Source: Rhipidocladum racemiflorum
Lineage: Eukaryota; Streptophyta; Magnoliopsida; Poales; Poaceae
Assembly (NCBI GenBank): GCA_036346355.1
Contig: CM070569.1
Location: 59,668,561 to 59,732,560 of the forward strand
DNA length: 64,000 nucleotides
Direction: 5' to 3'
Part shown: piece after piece, positions 1 through 11,200 of the stretch
How the letters are laid out: the number at the start of each line of letters is the position of its first letter
Numbering within the stretch: the first letter of the stretch is position 1
The notes under the pieces: generated by a model
What the model was told of the DNA's origin: nothing
The model's input: the letters and a program-made list of their open reading frames with translations, nothing else
The model's database searches: none
Position numbers and translations under genes: made by a program

Positions 1-212
1 ACAATGTAACCTCCCTCCTCGCCTGTATAAAGGGGGAGGGAGCGAGCATGTAAGACAACGGACAACCGGGGAATCAATACAATCAAATCCACACGAACTG
101 GAGTAGGGACGTTCACCAACCAAGATACACCTTGTGCTCACCTGAGTAAGCCGTCGAGGAGAGGGAGCGTGCACCCTCTTACCTATACAAATTCATTGGC
201 GGTGCTCAAACA
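1..212 (+). repeat. 5' LTR, terminal part
   Basis: This matches 9548-9767 almost base for base. Differences are a cluster near 125-135, a 3-bp length difference in a C/T run near 174, and single-base indels near the end. It ends in AAACA at 212, just before the primer binding site. The part seen contains a TATA box and so is probably late U3, R and U5. Confidence 0.9.
26..32 (+). promoter_or_regulatory. TATA box in 5' LTR
   Basis: TATAAAG precedes a purine-rich run. It is repeated in the 3' LTR at 9573-9579. Its place about 185 bp before the LTR end fits a pol II start at the U3/R border. Confidence 0.55.
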
Positions 213-780
213 CAAGCGGTTGGCGCGCCCAGGTAGGCTTTGTGCACGACGTCGCCGCCATTTTCCCGCTTGGCTTCTCGACGGTTCCCTTTCTTTCTCC
301 GACATCGCCATGCCGATAGCGTCGATCCGTTCGGCTCCTCGACCGTCACCACCACGGCGGAGACGAGATAGTGATCGTCCTCGCCATACTCCGGCGCCAA
401 GTGTCCACCGAGGACCCTGGCGCCCTCACTGGGCCTTGAGAGACCTCCGCCGAGGTCCCCGCCACGGACTCGACGCCGAAGCACGCCAGAGGCCCCATCA
501 CCCCAAGCGATGCGCGGAGGCATCGAGCGATGGCGGCGCACCGCCGCGACCTCGCTGCCGTGGCGATGGTCGGCCATGTACCCGACGACCACCACTCGGA
601 CAACTCCTCCGACCACGGCTCTAGCGGAGGAAGAGATAAGAATGCACCACGCTATCGCGACCCGACACCGCGGCAGCGCTGCTACCCGCCACGCCAAAGA
701 CTCTCCGCCAACACACCGAGGAGGATCACCGTGCTACGCCGCGCCCGACCTTCAGCGGCGACGCGACGAGCCGAGGCTCA
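213..780 (+). other. Retrotransposon 5' untranslated leader
   Basis: GC-rich sequence between the primer binding site and the first gag-like residues. Open frames occur on both strands but none resembles a known protein. They follow from the high GC content. Confidence 0.45.
221..237 (+). other. Primer binding site
   Basis: TGGCGCGCCCAGGTAGG begins 8 bases after the LTR end. It is of the TGGCG type seen in grass Tat elements, not the tRNA-Met type TGGTATCAGAGC. Which tRNA primes was not determined. Confidence 0.55.
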
Positions 781-2340
781 AAAGGCCGAGCTCGACAAGC
801 TCCAGGCCGACCTGAGCAAGGTTTCGCCTCGCCGCTTCCACTCCAGACTGGCGGCGCAGGCCACAAGACGCCAGTCCACCACCACCGGCTAGGGGGACGG
901 ACGATTCATCGCTTTTTCCCACGCCAAAACATCGCCGGCAGAAGCAATGCCGCTCCGCGCATTCCCGAGCCAGGCGATCTCGCGGCCAGGCTACCCACCG
1001 TAACCTCCGGCCTGGTGGAGCGAGCGCCGCAAGAAGACGCTGTATGGCCACGGATCGCAGCGTTCGGACGCCTCTTGGATGGCCAGCGCCATGACGCCAT
1101 CCGAGGCCGCCGAGCGAAACAAGGGCAGCGTCACCTTCCGCAACCTCAGGCATCGCGCACCTTGCACCAACGTTTGGGGGACGAGCGCGACGCCGCACCA
1201 CCCTCCAAACGCGAAGAACGAGGAACGACCCGACCGGCCAGACGTCGACCGATGGGCCTCAGCGGCGTGATCATACTCGAGCCCCGATGGCCCCGGCCAC
1301 GGGCATTCTGCCAGGATTCGCAGCGAAGTTCCACTGCCGGTCCGGCGCCGGCCAACATAGCTGGCACGCAGGGCTACAAACCCCAAAGTGTATGGTCGAA
1401 GATTACCGGCCAAGATGTCGGGGGAGCGACGGACGACCTTTTGTCATCCAATACCTCCCCATCTACTTGGCGGACTCGGCCGGGCATGGCTCGAATATCT
1501 GCCCGCCAACATCATCCGGATCGGGCCGACCTCAAGCACCACTTCGTTGGCAACTTCCAGGGCACTTACAAGCGACCAGGGAATTCACGGGACTGAAAGG
1601 CTGCAAGCGACCAGGGAGAGCCTCCGGGACTACATCCGACGCTTTTTCCCAACAAGGTAACGAGCTCCCGACATCCGCGACGCCGATGTCGTGGGGGCAT
1701 TCATCTACGACACCACTTCCAAGACCCTGGTCCATAAATTGGGGTGTCGCGAAGCCCGGGACCACCAAAGAACTCCTGGACATTGCCACCAACCACGCCT
1801 CGGGCGAGGAGGCCGTAGATGTCATCTTCGACAAAGGGAAGTCGGCGAGGATCGCACCGAGCCCGGCCCCTCCTCCGACCGCCCGACAAGCGAAAGCGCC
1901 ACGGCAAACAGTCCGCGAGGACCGCCTGGTTCGACTCTGAGCCGATCGGGAAAGCCGCAAGGCCGGCAACCCCGACCACTTCGAGAAGGCGATGGAGAAC
2001 GCGTGTCCGAATCCACGGATACCCGTCGAGCACAAGTATCGGATCGCGAAGTCTGGCGTTTTCTTTCCGGAACCCCACGACGCCCGCAGGGCAAAGGAAA
2101 GAGGCAAGACTCGGCGCCCGACCACCGAGATCGAGAGGCGACGTCGGCTTCCCGAGACCGGCGGTTGCCTCATGATCTTCGGCGGGCCGGCAAGCTACGC
2201 CGACCGGAGGCGGCTCAAGCTCGCTGCCGAGAGGTGTTCGCGGCGCAAGCCAGTAGTACCTAAATACCTTCGGTGGTGAGTCCCCGATCACCTTTGACCG
2301 GCCGACCACCCGACCACGCCCCGCAACCAGGGAGGTACCG
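780..2340 (+). pseudogene. gag relic of the Tat element
   Basis: Pieces in different frames resemble the retrotransposon gag capsid domain of plant Ty3/gypsy elements. A segment at about 1490-1660 has the pattern ARAWLEYLPANII followed by ESLRDYIRRF, the usual core of the family. Upstream, near 775-830, a short charged helix-like stretch (AELDKLQADL) is open. Downstream, 1690-1850 encodes gag-like residues in a shifted frame (LLDIATNHASGEEAV). Several frameshifts and stops separate these blocks. In an intact element the product would form the virus-like particle. Confidence 0.7.
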
Positions 2341-2910
2341 CTCGTCATTGACCCCATCGTGGGAACAAAGCGCTGACTAAGGTGCTCATGGACGGCGGCG
2401 GCAGCCTCAACATCGCTTTACGTTGAGACCCTCGACGCCATGGGGATCCCCGCCGAGCCTTCGACCAGCGAGCACCCTTTCACGGCGTCGTTCCTGGCGG
2501 CCAGGCCCACCCGCCGGGCAGGTCGACTGCCCGTCACGTTCGGGAGCCCGGTTAACTTCGCACCGAGACCCTCACCTTTGAGGTCGTGGATTTTCCGGCT
2601 CCTACCACGCCATCCTAGGGGAGACCATGCTACGCGAAGTTCATGGCGATCCCCAACTACACCTACCTGGCCGAAGATGCCCGGCCGCATGGGGTGATCA
2701 TCAGAATCGCTGCGTCTTTCCAGCCTCGCCACGGCCGAGAAAGACAGATTGCGAGTTGGCCTCGGCGGTCGTCGCATCCACCGAGCTCGCCGGCCTCGAA
2801 AGCAAGATTCCGAGTCCGCTCCCGACTCTAGCAAGTCCGACCAGGGCTCCTTCAAGTCCGCCGAGGACACAAAGACGATCGAGGTCGACCCAGAGGACCC
2901 GACCAAAACC
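2340..2910 (+). pseudogene. Aspartic protease relic of the Tat element
   Basis: Around 2370-2450 the frames give LTKVLMDGGGSLN followed by ETLDAMG, matching the active-site area of retrotransposon pepsin-like proteases, where D-S/G-G is the catalytic loop. The start is shifted in frame relative to the residues after it, and later blocks (KFMAIPNYTYL near 2640) are again in another frame. Its role would be to cut the gag-pol polyprotein. Position between gag and RT supports the call. Confidence 0.6.
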
Positions 2911-3105
2911 GCTCGGATCGGGACCACGCTTCCTGCCAAATAGGAAAGCGCGCTCGCCGACTTCCTCCGCGCCAACCGACGCCTTCGCATGGAAGCCCTC
3001 CGACATGCCGGATCCCGAGGAAGTCGCCGAGCACTCCCTGAACATCCGGCACAGGTCTAGACCCGGTCGCCCAGCGTCTGCGCCGGCTTCGACGAAGGAA
3101 AGCGC

Positions 3106-4290
3106 GTGGCCATAGGAGAGGAAATAGCCAAGCTCTTGGCCGCAGGTTCATCAAAGAAGTTCGCCACCCGAGTGGTTAGCAAACCCTGTGCTTGTAAAAA
3201 GAAGACTGGGAAATGGAGAATGTGTGTCGACTACACAAGCCTAAACAAGGCATGTCCGAAAGATCCATTCCTCTCGCCCGCATCGACCAAATGGTAGACT
3301 CCACCGCAGGTGCGAATCCCTGTCGCTTTACGGATGCCTACCAGGGTACCACCAGATCGCGATGAAAGAAGACGACCAGCTCGCGACTTCCTTCATCACT
3401 CCGTGCGGTTCGTTACGCTCGTGACAATGCCGTTTGGCCTGAAAAGCGCGGGGCTACATACAGAGATGTATGCAGACCGCCTTTCCGACCAGATCGGCCG
3501 CAATGTCGAGGCGCACGCCGATTTACATCGTTGTCAAGACCAGGAAGACCAGCGACATCATCGCCCGACCGAGGAGACTTTCGCGAACCTTCGACGGTTC
3601 CGCATCAAGCTCAACCCCGAAATGCGTTTTGGGTACCCAAGGAAGCTACTCGGCTTCATCATCTCCGAGCGCCAGATCGAAGCTACCGAGACAAGATCTC
3701 CGCGATCTTAAGGATGGGGCCGATCGGCAACCTCAAAGGGGCCCAAAGGTCGACGGATGCCTAAGCGGCCTGAGTCGCTTCACGTCGCGCCTCGGCGAAC
3801 GCGGCTTGCCTCTATACAAACTCCTGAGGAAATCCGACCACTTCACCGACGAAGGAGGCTCAGGGGCGCCGACGCGCGCTAAAGGTTTTCTGACCACCCC
3901 TCCGTCTTTGGTCGCCCGGGCGCCAGAAGAGCCTCTGCTACTCTACATTGCCGCCACGACCCAGGTCGTCGGCCAGACACTTGTCGCGGAGCGAGCGTAA
4001 GAAGGGCGGGTCCTTAAGATCCAATGGCGGTCTACTTCATTAGCGAAGTACTCTCCGAGTCCAAGGCACGGTACCCGCAGATTCGTAAGATGCTCTCTGC
4101 AGCCTGATCACGAAAAGAAAGTCGGTACATTACTTCAACCAAAGACCACGCTTCCGTGGTAACCTCCCTACCACTCTGGCGAGGTCATCCATAACCGCGA
4201 CGCCTCGGAAGAATTGCCAAGTGGGCACTCGAGCTCAATGGGCATGACGTATCCTATGTCCCTCGGACCGCCATAAAATCTCAAGTTCTA
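3106..4290 (+). pseudogene. Reverse transcriptase relic of the Tat element
   Basis: The segment 3175-3285 gives KKTGKWRMCVDYTSLNKACP, the classic finger/palm start of Ty3/gypsy RT. Later blocks in shifted frames include MPFGLKSAG near 3430 and KLLGFIISER near 3640. The catalytic YxDD block, expected near 3510-3530, is damaged by a frameshift. The thumb and connection follow near 3700-4000. At least six frame changes occur. The residues are closest to the Tat lineage by my recollection. This is inference, not an alignment. Confidence 0.8.
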
Positions 4291-4860
4291 GCCGACTTCG
4301 CCGCCGAAAGTGGATCGAAGCCCAGGCCCCACCTCCTCGAAGACCCCGAGTCTTGGGCGATGTACTTCGACGGGTCCTTCACCAAAACGGAGCCGGGCCG
4401 GGTCGTCATTCTTTCACCACTTTCGGGAACAAGCTTGATGACGTCATCCGGCTACTTTTCGACGCAACCAACAACGTCGCCGAGTATGAGGCCCTCGTTA
4501 TCGGTCTCCGCATCGCCGCCCGACCTCGGAGCTCTGCGGTTATGCGTGCATGGCGACTCAAAATCGGGTCGTCGATCAAGTCATGAAGGCTGCAGAACCT
4601 CGCGACGATCGGATGGCGACCCTCGCCGAGGTACGCAAACCGGAGCGAAGTTCAAAGGATTTGAGCTCCACCATAGCTACAGACGGAACAACGGAGAGGC
4701 CGATCACCTGGCTAGTCTCGCCTCCGGCAGAGGGCCGGTCCCGCCGGGAATTTTCGTCCTTGACCTACACCAAGCATCCATCCGGACCGATCGCCCGGAC
4801 GATCGCCAAGCGACCGACAAAGGCCGAAATTTGGTCAAGCGGGTTGCAACGCCCTGATGA
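4290..4860 (+). pseudogene. RNase H relic of the Tat element
   Basis: Near 4360 the frames give MYFDGSFTK, the first catalytic aspartate block of RNase H, then NNVAEYEALV near 4470 with the catalytic glutamate, then HGDSK near 4550, then NGEADHLASLA near 4690 with the last aspartate. The blocks are in the normal order but fall in different frames. The domain would remove RNA from the RNA-DNA hybrid during cDNA synthesis. Confidence 0.8.
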
Positions 4861-5019
4861 CCAAAGACCGATTGGAGGAATCCCTTCATCGATCGGTGGC
4901 CGACCGACGGTTCCCTCCCCGGACGACCCAACCGAGGCCCGCCGCCTCGCTCGTCGGGCAAAATCCTTCATACTTGATCGGCAACGACCTCTACAAGGAG
5001 CCCCTCCGGATCCCCCAAA

Positions 5020-6095
5020 TGTGTCCCACCGACCAAGGAAGAGAGCTACTCCGCGACATCCACGGCGGGGTTTGCGGACACCACGCTGGTCACGGAGCCT
5101 GGTCGGGAAAGCCTTCCGACGTGGTTTCTATCGCCGACCGCCGTGGCCGACTCCGAGCAAATCATCCGGACGTGCGAAGGGTGCCAATTCTTCGCTTCGG
5201 CAAACTCACCTCCCGGCGCAAGCCCTCCAAACGATCCCTATCACCTGGCCCTTCGCCGTTTGGGGACTCGATCCGTCGGGCCCTTCAAGAAAGCGCCCGG
5301 GCTTCACCCACCTGTTGGTTGCGATAGACAAGTTCACCAAGTGGATAGAAGCCAAGCCGATCACAACAATCACTTCAACGCAGCAGCGGACTTCATCCGC
5401 AATATCGCTTCACATGTGTTTGGAGTCCCGAACTCCATCATCACCGACAACGGAACGCAGCTTCACGGAAAGGAGTTTCTCGAGCTCATGCGACACCTTC
5501 AAAGATCCGCGTGGATTGGGCGGCCGCCGCCACCCACGAGCAACGCCAAGTCGAACGCGCGAACGGCATGATCCTCCAAGGGCTCAAGCCGCGAATCTTC
5601 GATCGATCAAGAGGTACGCGGGACGCTGGGCGCCGAGGTACCTCCGTGCATTTTGAGCTTACGGACCACCCGACCCGGCCGACCGGTTCACGCCGCTTTT
5701 CCTGGCATTCGGAGCGAAGCCATCTTACCGACCGACTTGGACTACGGCGCCCAAAGGTTCAGGCCTTCAATGAGACCCGGCTCGAGTCCCAAAGAAGACG
5801 CCGCCGACCGGCTCGATGAAGCGCGAGATGTCGCCGCTGCTCGCTTCACCCAAATACCGGCAGACATCGCGACGCTACCACGACCGCAAGGTTAGAGGGC
5901 GGCTCAACACAAAGCGACACTGGTTCTCAGGCCAGTCCATCCAACAAAGGCAAGCACAAGCTCTCCTCCTTGGGAGGGCCCTTCATTGTAGTAGAGGTCC
6001 TTCGACCTGGCACTTACCGGCTCAAGGATCCCGACGGCAATATCTTGTCAAACGCCTGGAACATCGAAAAGCTAAGGCGATTCTACCCTTAGCCC
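5020..6095 (+). pseudogene. Integrase relic of the Tat element
   Basis: A zinc-finger-like stretch near 5070-5190 (H..H then CEGCQFFA) is followed by the DDE core: LDPSGP near 5265 in place of the usual LDxxGP, ITDNGTQ near 5440, and an E in QVERANGMI near 5545. The C-terminal block with LRPGTYRLKDPDG-like residues lies at 5990-6040. Frameshifts break it at several points. The domain ends near 6093 (LRRFYP then stop), which closes the pol region. Confidence 0.85.
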
Positions 6096-6631
6096 TTTTT
6101 CTACCTCGCTCATTACCATGTTCACCTTTTTTACCGGCCTACGCTGTAGCATTTTTTCCACTCGGTCGACATCCCGCTCAACCGCCGCTATTCACCCGAT
6201 CGTTCGGTCTACTTTTTTCCGACCCGAGTACCACGCCCCTCGCCAATGCCACGGTTGCCAGTGGTATCACGCTAAGGAAAAAGAGACAGTAACAGATGGT
6301 ATACTGCTGTTTGGGAACTAACGCTCGCGCTAAAACCTGTTTTTCCTACTTTTTTCGGAAAACGCTGGAACATGTCGATCACTGGTCGGTTGGTCCCCGC
6401 AGACCCAAGAACCATGACCCCGGCATGTCTTACCGGCAACAAACCGAAAAATAGCGAAAAATACATGTAAAACCCGAACACCTTTGTTTTCTTCCAATTC
6501 AACGGCATTTACATTCTTTAGAAACAAGAAAGTCTAAAACCAAGAAAGCTTTGTCTCGCTTAAGGGTCTTCCTCACGACAGTTGATCTCCGGACTTGTCG
6601 TCCCTCTCAAAGCACAGCTTCGGCTTCCCGC
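6096..6631 (+). other. Tat element 3' region, no gene seen
   Basis: Sequence between the end of integrase and the antisense ORF. Short open frames occur with no recognisable product. Confidence 0.4.
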
Positions 6632-7204
6632 TCAATTTTTGCCGCGACGCACAGCAAAAAATAGCCGGGTCGCCGAAACCCGCAGCAGGAGAGCCCCGAT
6701 CCGCCCGGACGCACCTTCAAGAAGCGGCAGCCCCTGCGCCCCTCGTGTGACCTCTATGGTCCCCGGGAGCTTGAAGTCCGACACAGGGGACCGCCGTCGA
6801 GAAGAGTACGGCAAAGACGATCGGGCGATCGGCAAAGACGGCCGTTTACAAGAGCCTAGATGTCGCGGCCGACTCCAGTTCTCCGGAAGGAGAGAAGGAG
6901 CGCTGGGAGGACGGCGCCCGCTCCCCAATTGCTCGGCGCTCGCGCGGCAGTTCCCTCGGCCCGACGATCGCGGCTTGTCGCGCCCGCTCGCTCCTCCTCC
7001 TCCGCCTCCGCTCCAAAGCGCCTCGATCAACCCTGCTGTCCGACGGGCCGCCACTATAAGACGGCCAGCTCGTCGCCCCAACTCCTCCTCATCCTCTGCC
7101 TCTCGTTGAAGGAGTCCCACGATCTCATCGATCGGTGGGTTCTCATCCTTGAACGGAATGAGAGAGCGAGGCGACCATAAAAGCAAGTCGACGGCTCGTC
7201 TCAA
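6632..7204 (-). CDS. Antisense extra ORF in the 3' region of the Tat element
   Basis: A 190-codon frame is open on the strand opposite to gag-pol, between integrase and the 3' LTR. Its first codon here is TTG, not ATG, so the true start may be mutated or the ORF may begin later. The N-terminal part is acidic (EAEDEEELG near residues 34-42) and a glycine-rich stretch follows at about residues 67-72. A TATAAATA lies 30-40 bp upstream on the same strand. Tat elements are known to carry extra ORFs here, often antisense and of unknown role. I recognise no domain. It could be a chance frame in GC-rich DNA, but the promoter-like context argues for a remnant gene. Confidence 0.45.
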   Translation of the reverse strand: MRRAVDLLLWSPRSLIPFKDENPPIDEIVGLLQREAEDEEELGRRAGRLIVAARRTAGLIEALWSGGGGGGASGRDKPRSSGRGNCRASAEQLGSGRRPPSAPSLLPENWSRPRHLGSCKRPSLPIARSSLPYSSRRRSPVSDFKLPGTIEVTRGAQGLPLLEGASGRIGALLLRVSATRLFFAVRRGKN

Positions 7205-7230
7205 CGTTCTTGAATGAAGTCAGCGCCCAC

Positions 7231-7240
7231 CCTCCGCCTA
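7231..7240 (-). promoter_or_regulatory. TATA box for the antisense ORF
   Basis: Read on the minus strand the sequence is CCTATAAATAGG, a near-ideal plant TATA box. It lies just upstream of the antisense frame ending at 7204. Confidence 0.5.
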
Positions 7241-8169
7241 TTTATAGGCGATCCGGCCAAACGAAGCGACGCTACGGGATACCCGCCAAAGATTCATGAC
7301 GACCGCACCTTTTCGGCCGATGGCGTAGAAGCCAAGCGCCAAAGCAAGCGACGCGAACCGCACCGCCAAATTTCCCGCGTTGAACAAAAACCTCGCTACC
7401 ATAAAGAAAGATAAGTGAATACCTTCTTCTTACACACTCGTTATTACTCCTTCAAGTGGCGCGCGCGGTAACAAACAAACCGCCCGCCCCACTCTGGCTA
7501 CAAGAGTCCCGCGGTCGGGTTGACACAACCAATCGTCTGTCCTCCCAAGACGGCCAAACTTTCGACCAAAAAGTACTACGGCCTCGCCCGGCCACTACGA
7601 TTCTGAAGTAGTGCTTGACGAAGAAAGGAAGTGCCCAAGCCGGTCGACTCCACGATCGGTCAGAACAGACCTCCCACGGTTGAGCGTTCTCTCGATTTCC
7701 CAACTCTCTAACTTTTGTGATACACACACCGACCTATGCCCGACCCTCGTGGTCCCTAAGGCAAGAGACGGCGATGATATCCACCACAAAGAAAATGGGC
7801 AAGAGGTGAGGACAAGGCGAGCCCCTGGCCCCTAGTTGGGTCGGCGGACGACCCAATCGCCTTAACTCACGTCCCGGATCACACCTCACGCTCTCCGCAG
7901 AACCTGCCGACGGCGTGGCGGCCTGCACCTTGGATCGTGAGCGATCCAAGGTCCGATACGGATCGAGTAAGGAAAGATTCTTTATGGATCGCCCCAGTGG
8001 GTCGGACGCCCGCGCCGGATTGTCTCGCTAGGGACCCCCTCGCGAGGGCCTCGTGTTCCACCCGGATCACTCGCTTGTAGCCCCACGAGAGCGGCGCTCG
8101 AGCCAACGAAGGCAAGCGCGCTTCTCACCCTCCTGGTCCCCACCACGGACGGGCGTAAAAATGGGACTC

Positions 8170-8780
8170 AACACGGGCGCCACGTGCTCGCCAGTATCGA
8201 CACCATCATACCGGCTGGCTCGACCCGGGCGCCACGTGTCCGCCAGGGCGACCGGTCACGCTACTAACACGGGCGCCACGTGCTCGCCAGTATGACACCA
8301 TCATACCCAAAGGCACGACTCCGGGCGCCATGTGTTCGCCGGCGACCGACCGAGCGCCGGCGGCACGACCATGGCGCCGACGACCAGCTTCATCAAGCGC
8401 CGGCGGCTCGACCGGCGCCACGTGTCCGCTGGCGACTCGGGCCATTACGCCTAACACGGGCGCCACGTGCTCGCCAGCGATCGACAACATCGCGCTCGGC
8501 ACGACCGGGCGCCACGTGTCCGCCAGGCGACCAGCTACTACCGGGCGGCTCGACCGAGCGCCACGTGCTCGCCAGTATGACAGCCCATCACGCTACCGAA
8601 GGCACGACCGGGCGCCATGTGTTCGCCAGTATGACCAGCCAGCGCCCGGCGGCAGACGACCATGGCGCCGGCGACCAGCTCACATACCGGCGGCTCGACT
8701 GAGCGCCACGTGCTCGCCAGTATGACAACATCAGGCGCTGGCGGCACGACCGGGCGCCATGTGTTCGCCAGGGCATTCAC
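8170..8780 (+). repeat. G-box minisatellite, about 11 units
   Basis: The core GGGCGCCACGTGCTCGCC or a close variant (CGTGTCCGCC, CATGTGTTCGCC) recurs near 8175, 8228, 8270, 8322, 8413, 8457, 8508, 8557, 8610, 8701 and 8752. Spacing is uneven, about 42 to 91 bp. Between cores are repeats such as CAGTATGACACCATCA and GGCGGCTCGACC. Most cores contain the palindromes GGCGCC and CACGTG. The array is 0.8-1.4 kb upstream of the 3' LTR TATA box, so it may be in U3. Confidence 0.85.
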
Positions 8781-9547
8781 CGAGCGCCCGGCGGCGACGA
8801 CCATGGCGCCCGACGACCAGCCATTGCGCTGGCCGTGCGGTCCGGCGACCACCGCTTCGAAGCGCCCGATGCCACGGCTACCATCTGCTTCCCGGCGACC
8901 ACCCTTGACACAAAGAACGAAGGCGCCGGCACAGATATATACCGCGATCGGACCTCCCGATACCGCCAAAGCAACGACCAAGCAAGATTTAAACCCCCGA
9001 CCGCTCTCTCCGACCACTGGGGCTCGAAGACTACACCGGTGCGCTCACAAGACCCGGCCAAAGACTCTTCCCGACCAAACCATGAAAACCCCGACCGCTC
9101 TCCGACCAGCTCGGGGCTGAGACTCCACGGGTGCCACAAGCCTTGCCCGGTCGGAGACTCGATCAGGCCAAGCGAACCACGGCATCACGGCACGGAACAA
9201 GACCCCGCACCTCTCCGACCTGCACGGGGCTCTGGCTACCGACGAGTACCTGTGCCATGGGTACCCCTGACCCGAAGGGCGCGTGGGCCGAACCAGGCCT
9301 CGGGGCCCAAAGCCACGCTGCCGAGGAAAAGCCGTAGCCATGACCAAGTCGGCGAAATCCTGAAGAAGCGACAAAGATTTATTGCGTGTCGAGCGCATTA
9401 AATGCTGGCCGTAATGATGACGCAGCGGCACAAGTCCCCAACTCGCATTTACTACGCCGACCGGCAGCAGGCAAGGGGAGCCGCGGCCGATCCCATCACC
9501 CGCCACTTGCGGGCGACTAAGAGCACGATCTTTTTCTCTTTTAAGCA

Positions 9548-9767
9548 ACAATGTAACCTCCCTCCTCGCCTGTATAAAGGGGGAGGGAGCGAGCATGTAA
9601 GACAACGGACAACCGGGGAATCAATACAATCAAATCCACACGAACTGGAGTAGGGACGTTCAGCCCGAACCAGTATACACCTTGTGCTCACCTGAGTAAG
9701 CCGTCGAGGAGAGGGAGCGTGCACCCCCCTCTTACCTATACAAATTCATTGGCCGGTGCTCGAAACA
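9548..9767 (+). repeat. 3' LTR, part matching the window start
   Basis: Direct repeat of 1-212. The LTR must extend further left, because the match begins at the window edge. It ends in CGAAACA at 9767. Confidence 0.9.
9573..9579 (+). promoter_or_regulatory. TATA box in 3' LTR
   Basis: TATAAAG, the counterpart of the box at 26-32. Confidence 0.5.
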
Positions 9768-10080
9768 CCGACAAATATATATTTATAAGTATACACATGT
9801 TTATTTATATGTACACAAACGTTCACTTATAATATTACTTCAAATACATAGTAGTATTATCAAATATAACATACAGCTCAATACAACATATTATTAACTA
9901 CACCAGCATGACTGATATTGATCAGTAACGAAGCTAGTATGGCCGGTATTGACCGGTATCGGGCGGTGTAACTAGTATTTACCAGTACAATACATAGAAC
10001 TACTTTGTATCAATATAGGCGTCGAAATGGTACATACCGGTTATACCTTTCGATACGTACCAATATGATAACTATGGTCA
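9768..10080 (-). repeat. Dispersed TACCGGTA-rich repeat, copy 1 (truncated by the Tat element)
   Basis: Read on the minus strand this matches copies at 30545-30925 and 58468-60780. Shared blocks are ATAGTTATCA at the start, several CCGGTAT motifs, and an AT-rich tail with CTTATAAATATATA. The Tat element abuts the tail, so the rest of this copy lies left of the window. It has no coding potential. The ends are weak inverted repeats, so it may be a DNA-transposon MITE, but the superfamily is not settled. Confidence 0.7.
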
Positions 10081-11200
10081 AATGACAGCGTTTAGGAGAT
10101 CCTTGCTTGCACTTTCGCAATCGGAAATAGATTTATTTTTGTAATTGCGTTTGAAAAGAGGCTAGATTTGAAAAACGAAGTTATTAAAGGGCTAGAAAAG
10201 TGTTGATTTGGTAGCTCGCCGCTGCTAACTAGCTAGGCTGGCATGGAACATAGGGGCCACAAGAACCATGCAAGACAAGGCGGTGTATTGGCACTCAAAG
10301 CAAAGCCGCAACAACTCCGTCCTAATCCTAGCATGCAAAAGACTCCTCTACCAAATTGTTGCACGAATCTACGCAAATTCTATGAAATAACCCAAAATTT
10401 CAAAAGAGAAAATCAAACCCTAATTCAAGTTCAATTTGAGTTTAATCGAGTTTTAATCCATTCTTAATCCGAATTTGGGTTTTGGAGTGGGAGTGGTTGA
10501 AGCATGTACCTGGATCCCTTCGCTTGGGCCGCCGGTTCTTCATACGCTCCGTCCTGATCTCCGGTCTGCCGCGCGCATCGTCCGGTCCCAGCCGCCGTTC
10601 CATCGCCCGTCTTCTCCATCGCCAGCGTCGCCGCCCACTCCTTGCCGCGCGCGATCCATGCGCCCGGCTGCTCCGTCGTCGTCGCCGATCGCCTCGCGCC
10701 ATCCTGCCTCGGACCTCGAGCTCACCAGCCCTGACCCGCCCCCTCCCCGGTCGTCGCCCACTCCCCTGACCCTGCTACCCTGTGCTAACGCCTCCACCTC
10801 CTGCCCCGTCACCTCCCCGCCCATGGCGGCAGCTCGCCGGCTCCCCTCCGCGCCCATGCCGTCGAGCGGCTATAAAAGGCCGCGCGTCCGTCATCTCCCT
10901 TGTGCTCGCCCCTTCGTGTCCCCTGGTGAGCACCGCACCCTCCCTTTCTTCTTCGGCGCCGAGCCCTGAATCACCGCCGCCCCCTCATCTTCCTCCCCTC
11001 CGGCCGTAGGCCACCCCGCCGCCCTCGATTTCCCACCCGACTCCCTAACCCTAGCCCTTCTCCCCCTTTGAGTTCTCCTCCTCCTCCGGCCATACTGCCG
11101 CGCTCATGAGCCACCGCCGCTCCTCGTCCCCCGCTAGCTCCTAGCTCTGGCCGCGCCACCCTCGGTGCCTTTGCTCACCAAGCTAGGCCACTCGCTGCTG
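10081..11200. other. GC-rich unannotated stretch, probably old LTR-retrotransposon sequence
   Basis: From about 10480 to 11170 the sequence is very C-rich on the plus strand. It gives overlapping frames on both strands that share no known motif. It is followed by an AT-rich segment with repeated AAAAATCC words. The makeup resembles gag-leader parts of large grass gypsy elements and the stretch near 57.6 kb. No gene supported. Confidence 0.35.

Larger units (their letters stand above)
1..9767 (+). mobile_element. Tat-lineage Ty3/gypsy LTR retrotransposon, degenerate, 5' end outside window
   Basis: Bases 1-212 recur at 9548-9767 in the same orientation, so the window starts inside the 5' LTR and the element ends at 9767. 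Between them lie relics in the order gag, protease, reverse transcriptase, RNase H, integrase, which is the Ty3/gypsy order, followed by a long 3' region with an antisense ORF and a minisatellite. RT, RNase H and integrase residues resemble the plant Tat lineage, known for long 3' regions with extra ORFs. The reading frame is broken many times, so it cannot act autonomously. The left end of the 3' LTR cannot be placed because the 5' LTR start is missing. The right end ends in CA and abuts a dispersed repeat at 9768. The 5-bp target duplication cannot be checked. Confidence 0.9.

Noticed and set aside
8170..8780. CRISPR-like array of repeats
   Set aside because: Units vary in length and sequence, spacers are also repetitive, and the setting is a plant retrotransposon. 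It is a minisatellite.
10475..11009. Overlapping open frames of 75-164 codons on both strands
   Set aside because: GC-rich sequence gives open frames by chance. No motif, no shared start context, composition like retrotransposon leader.
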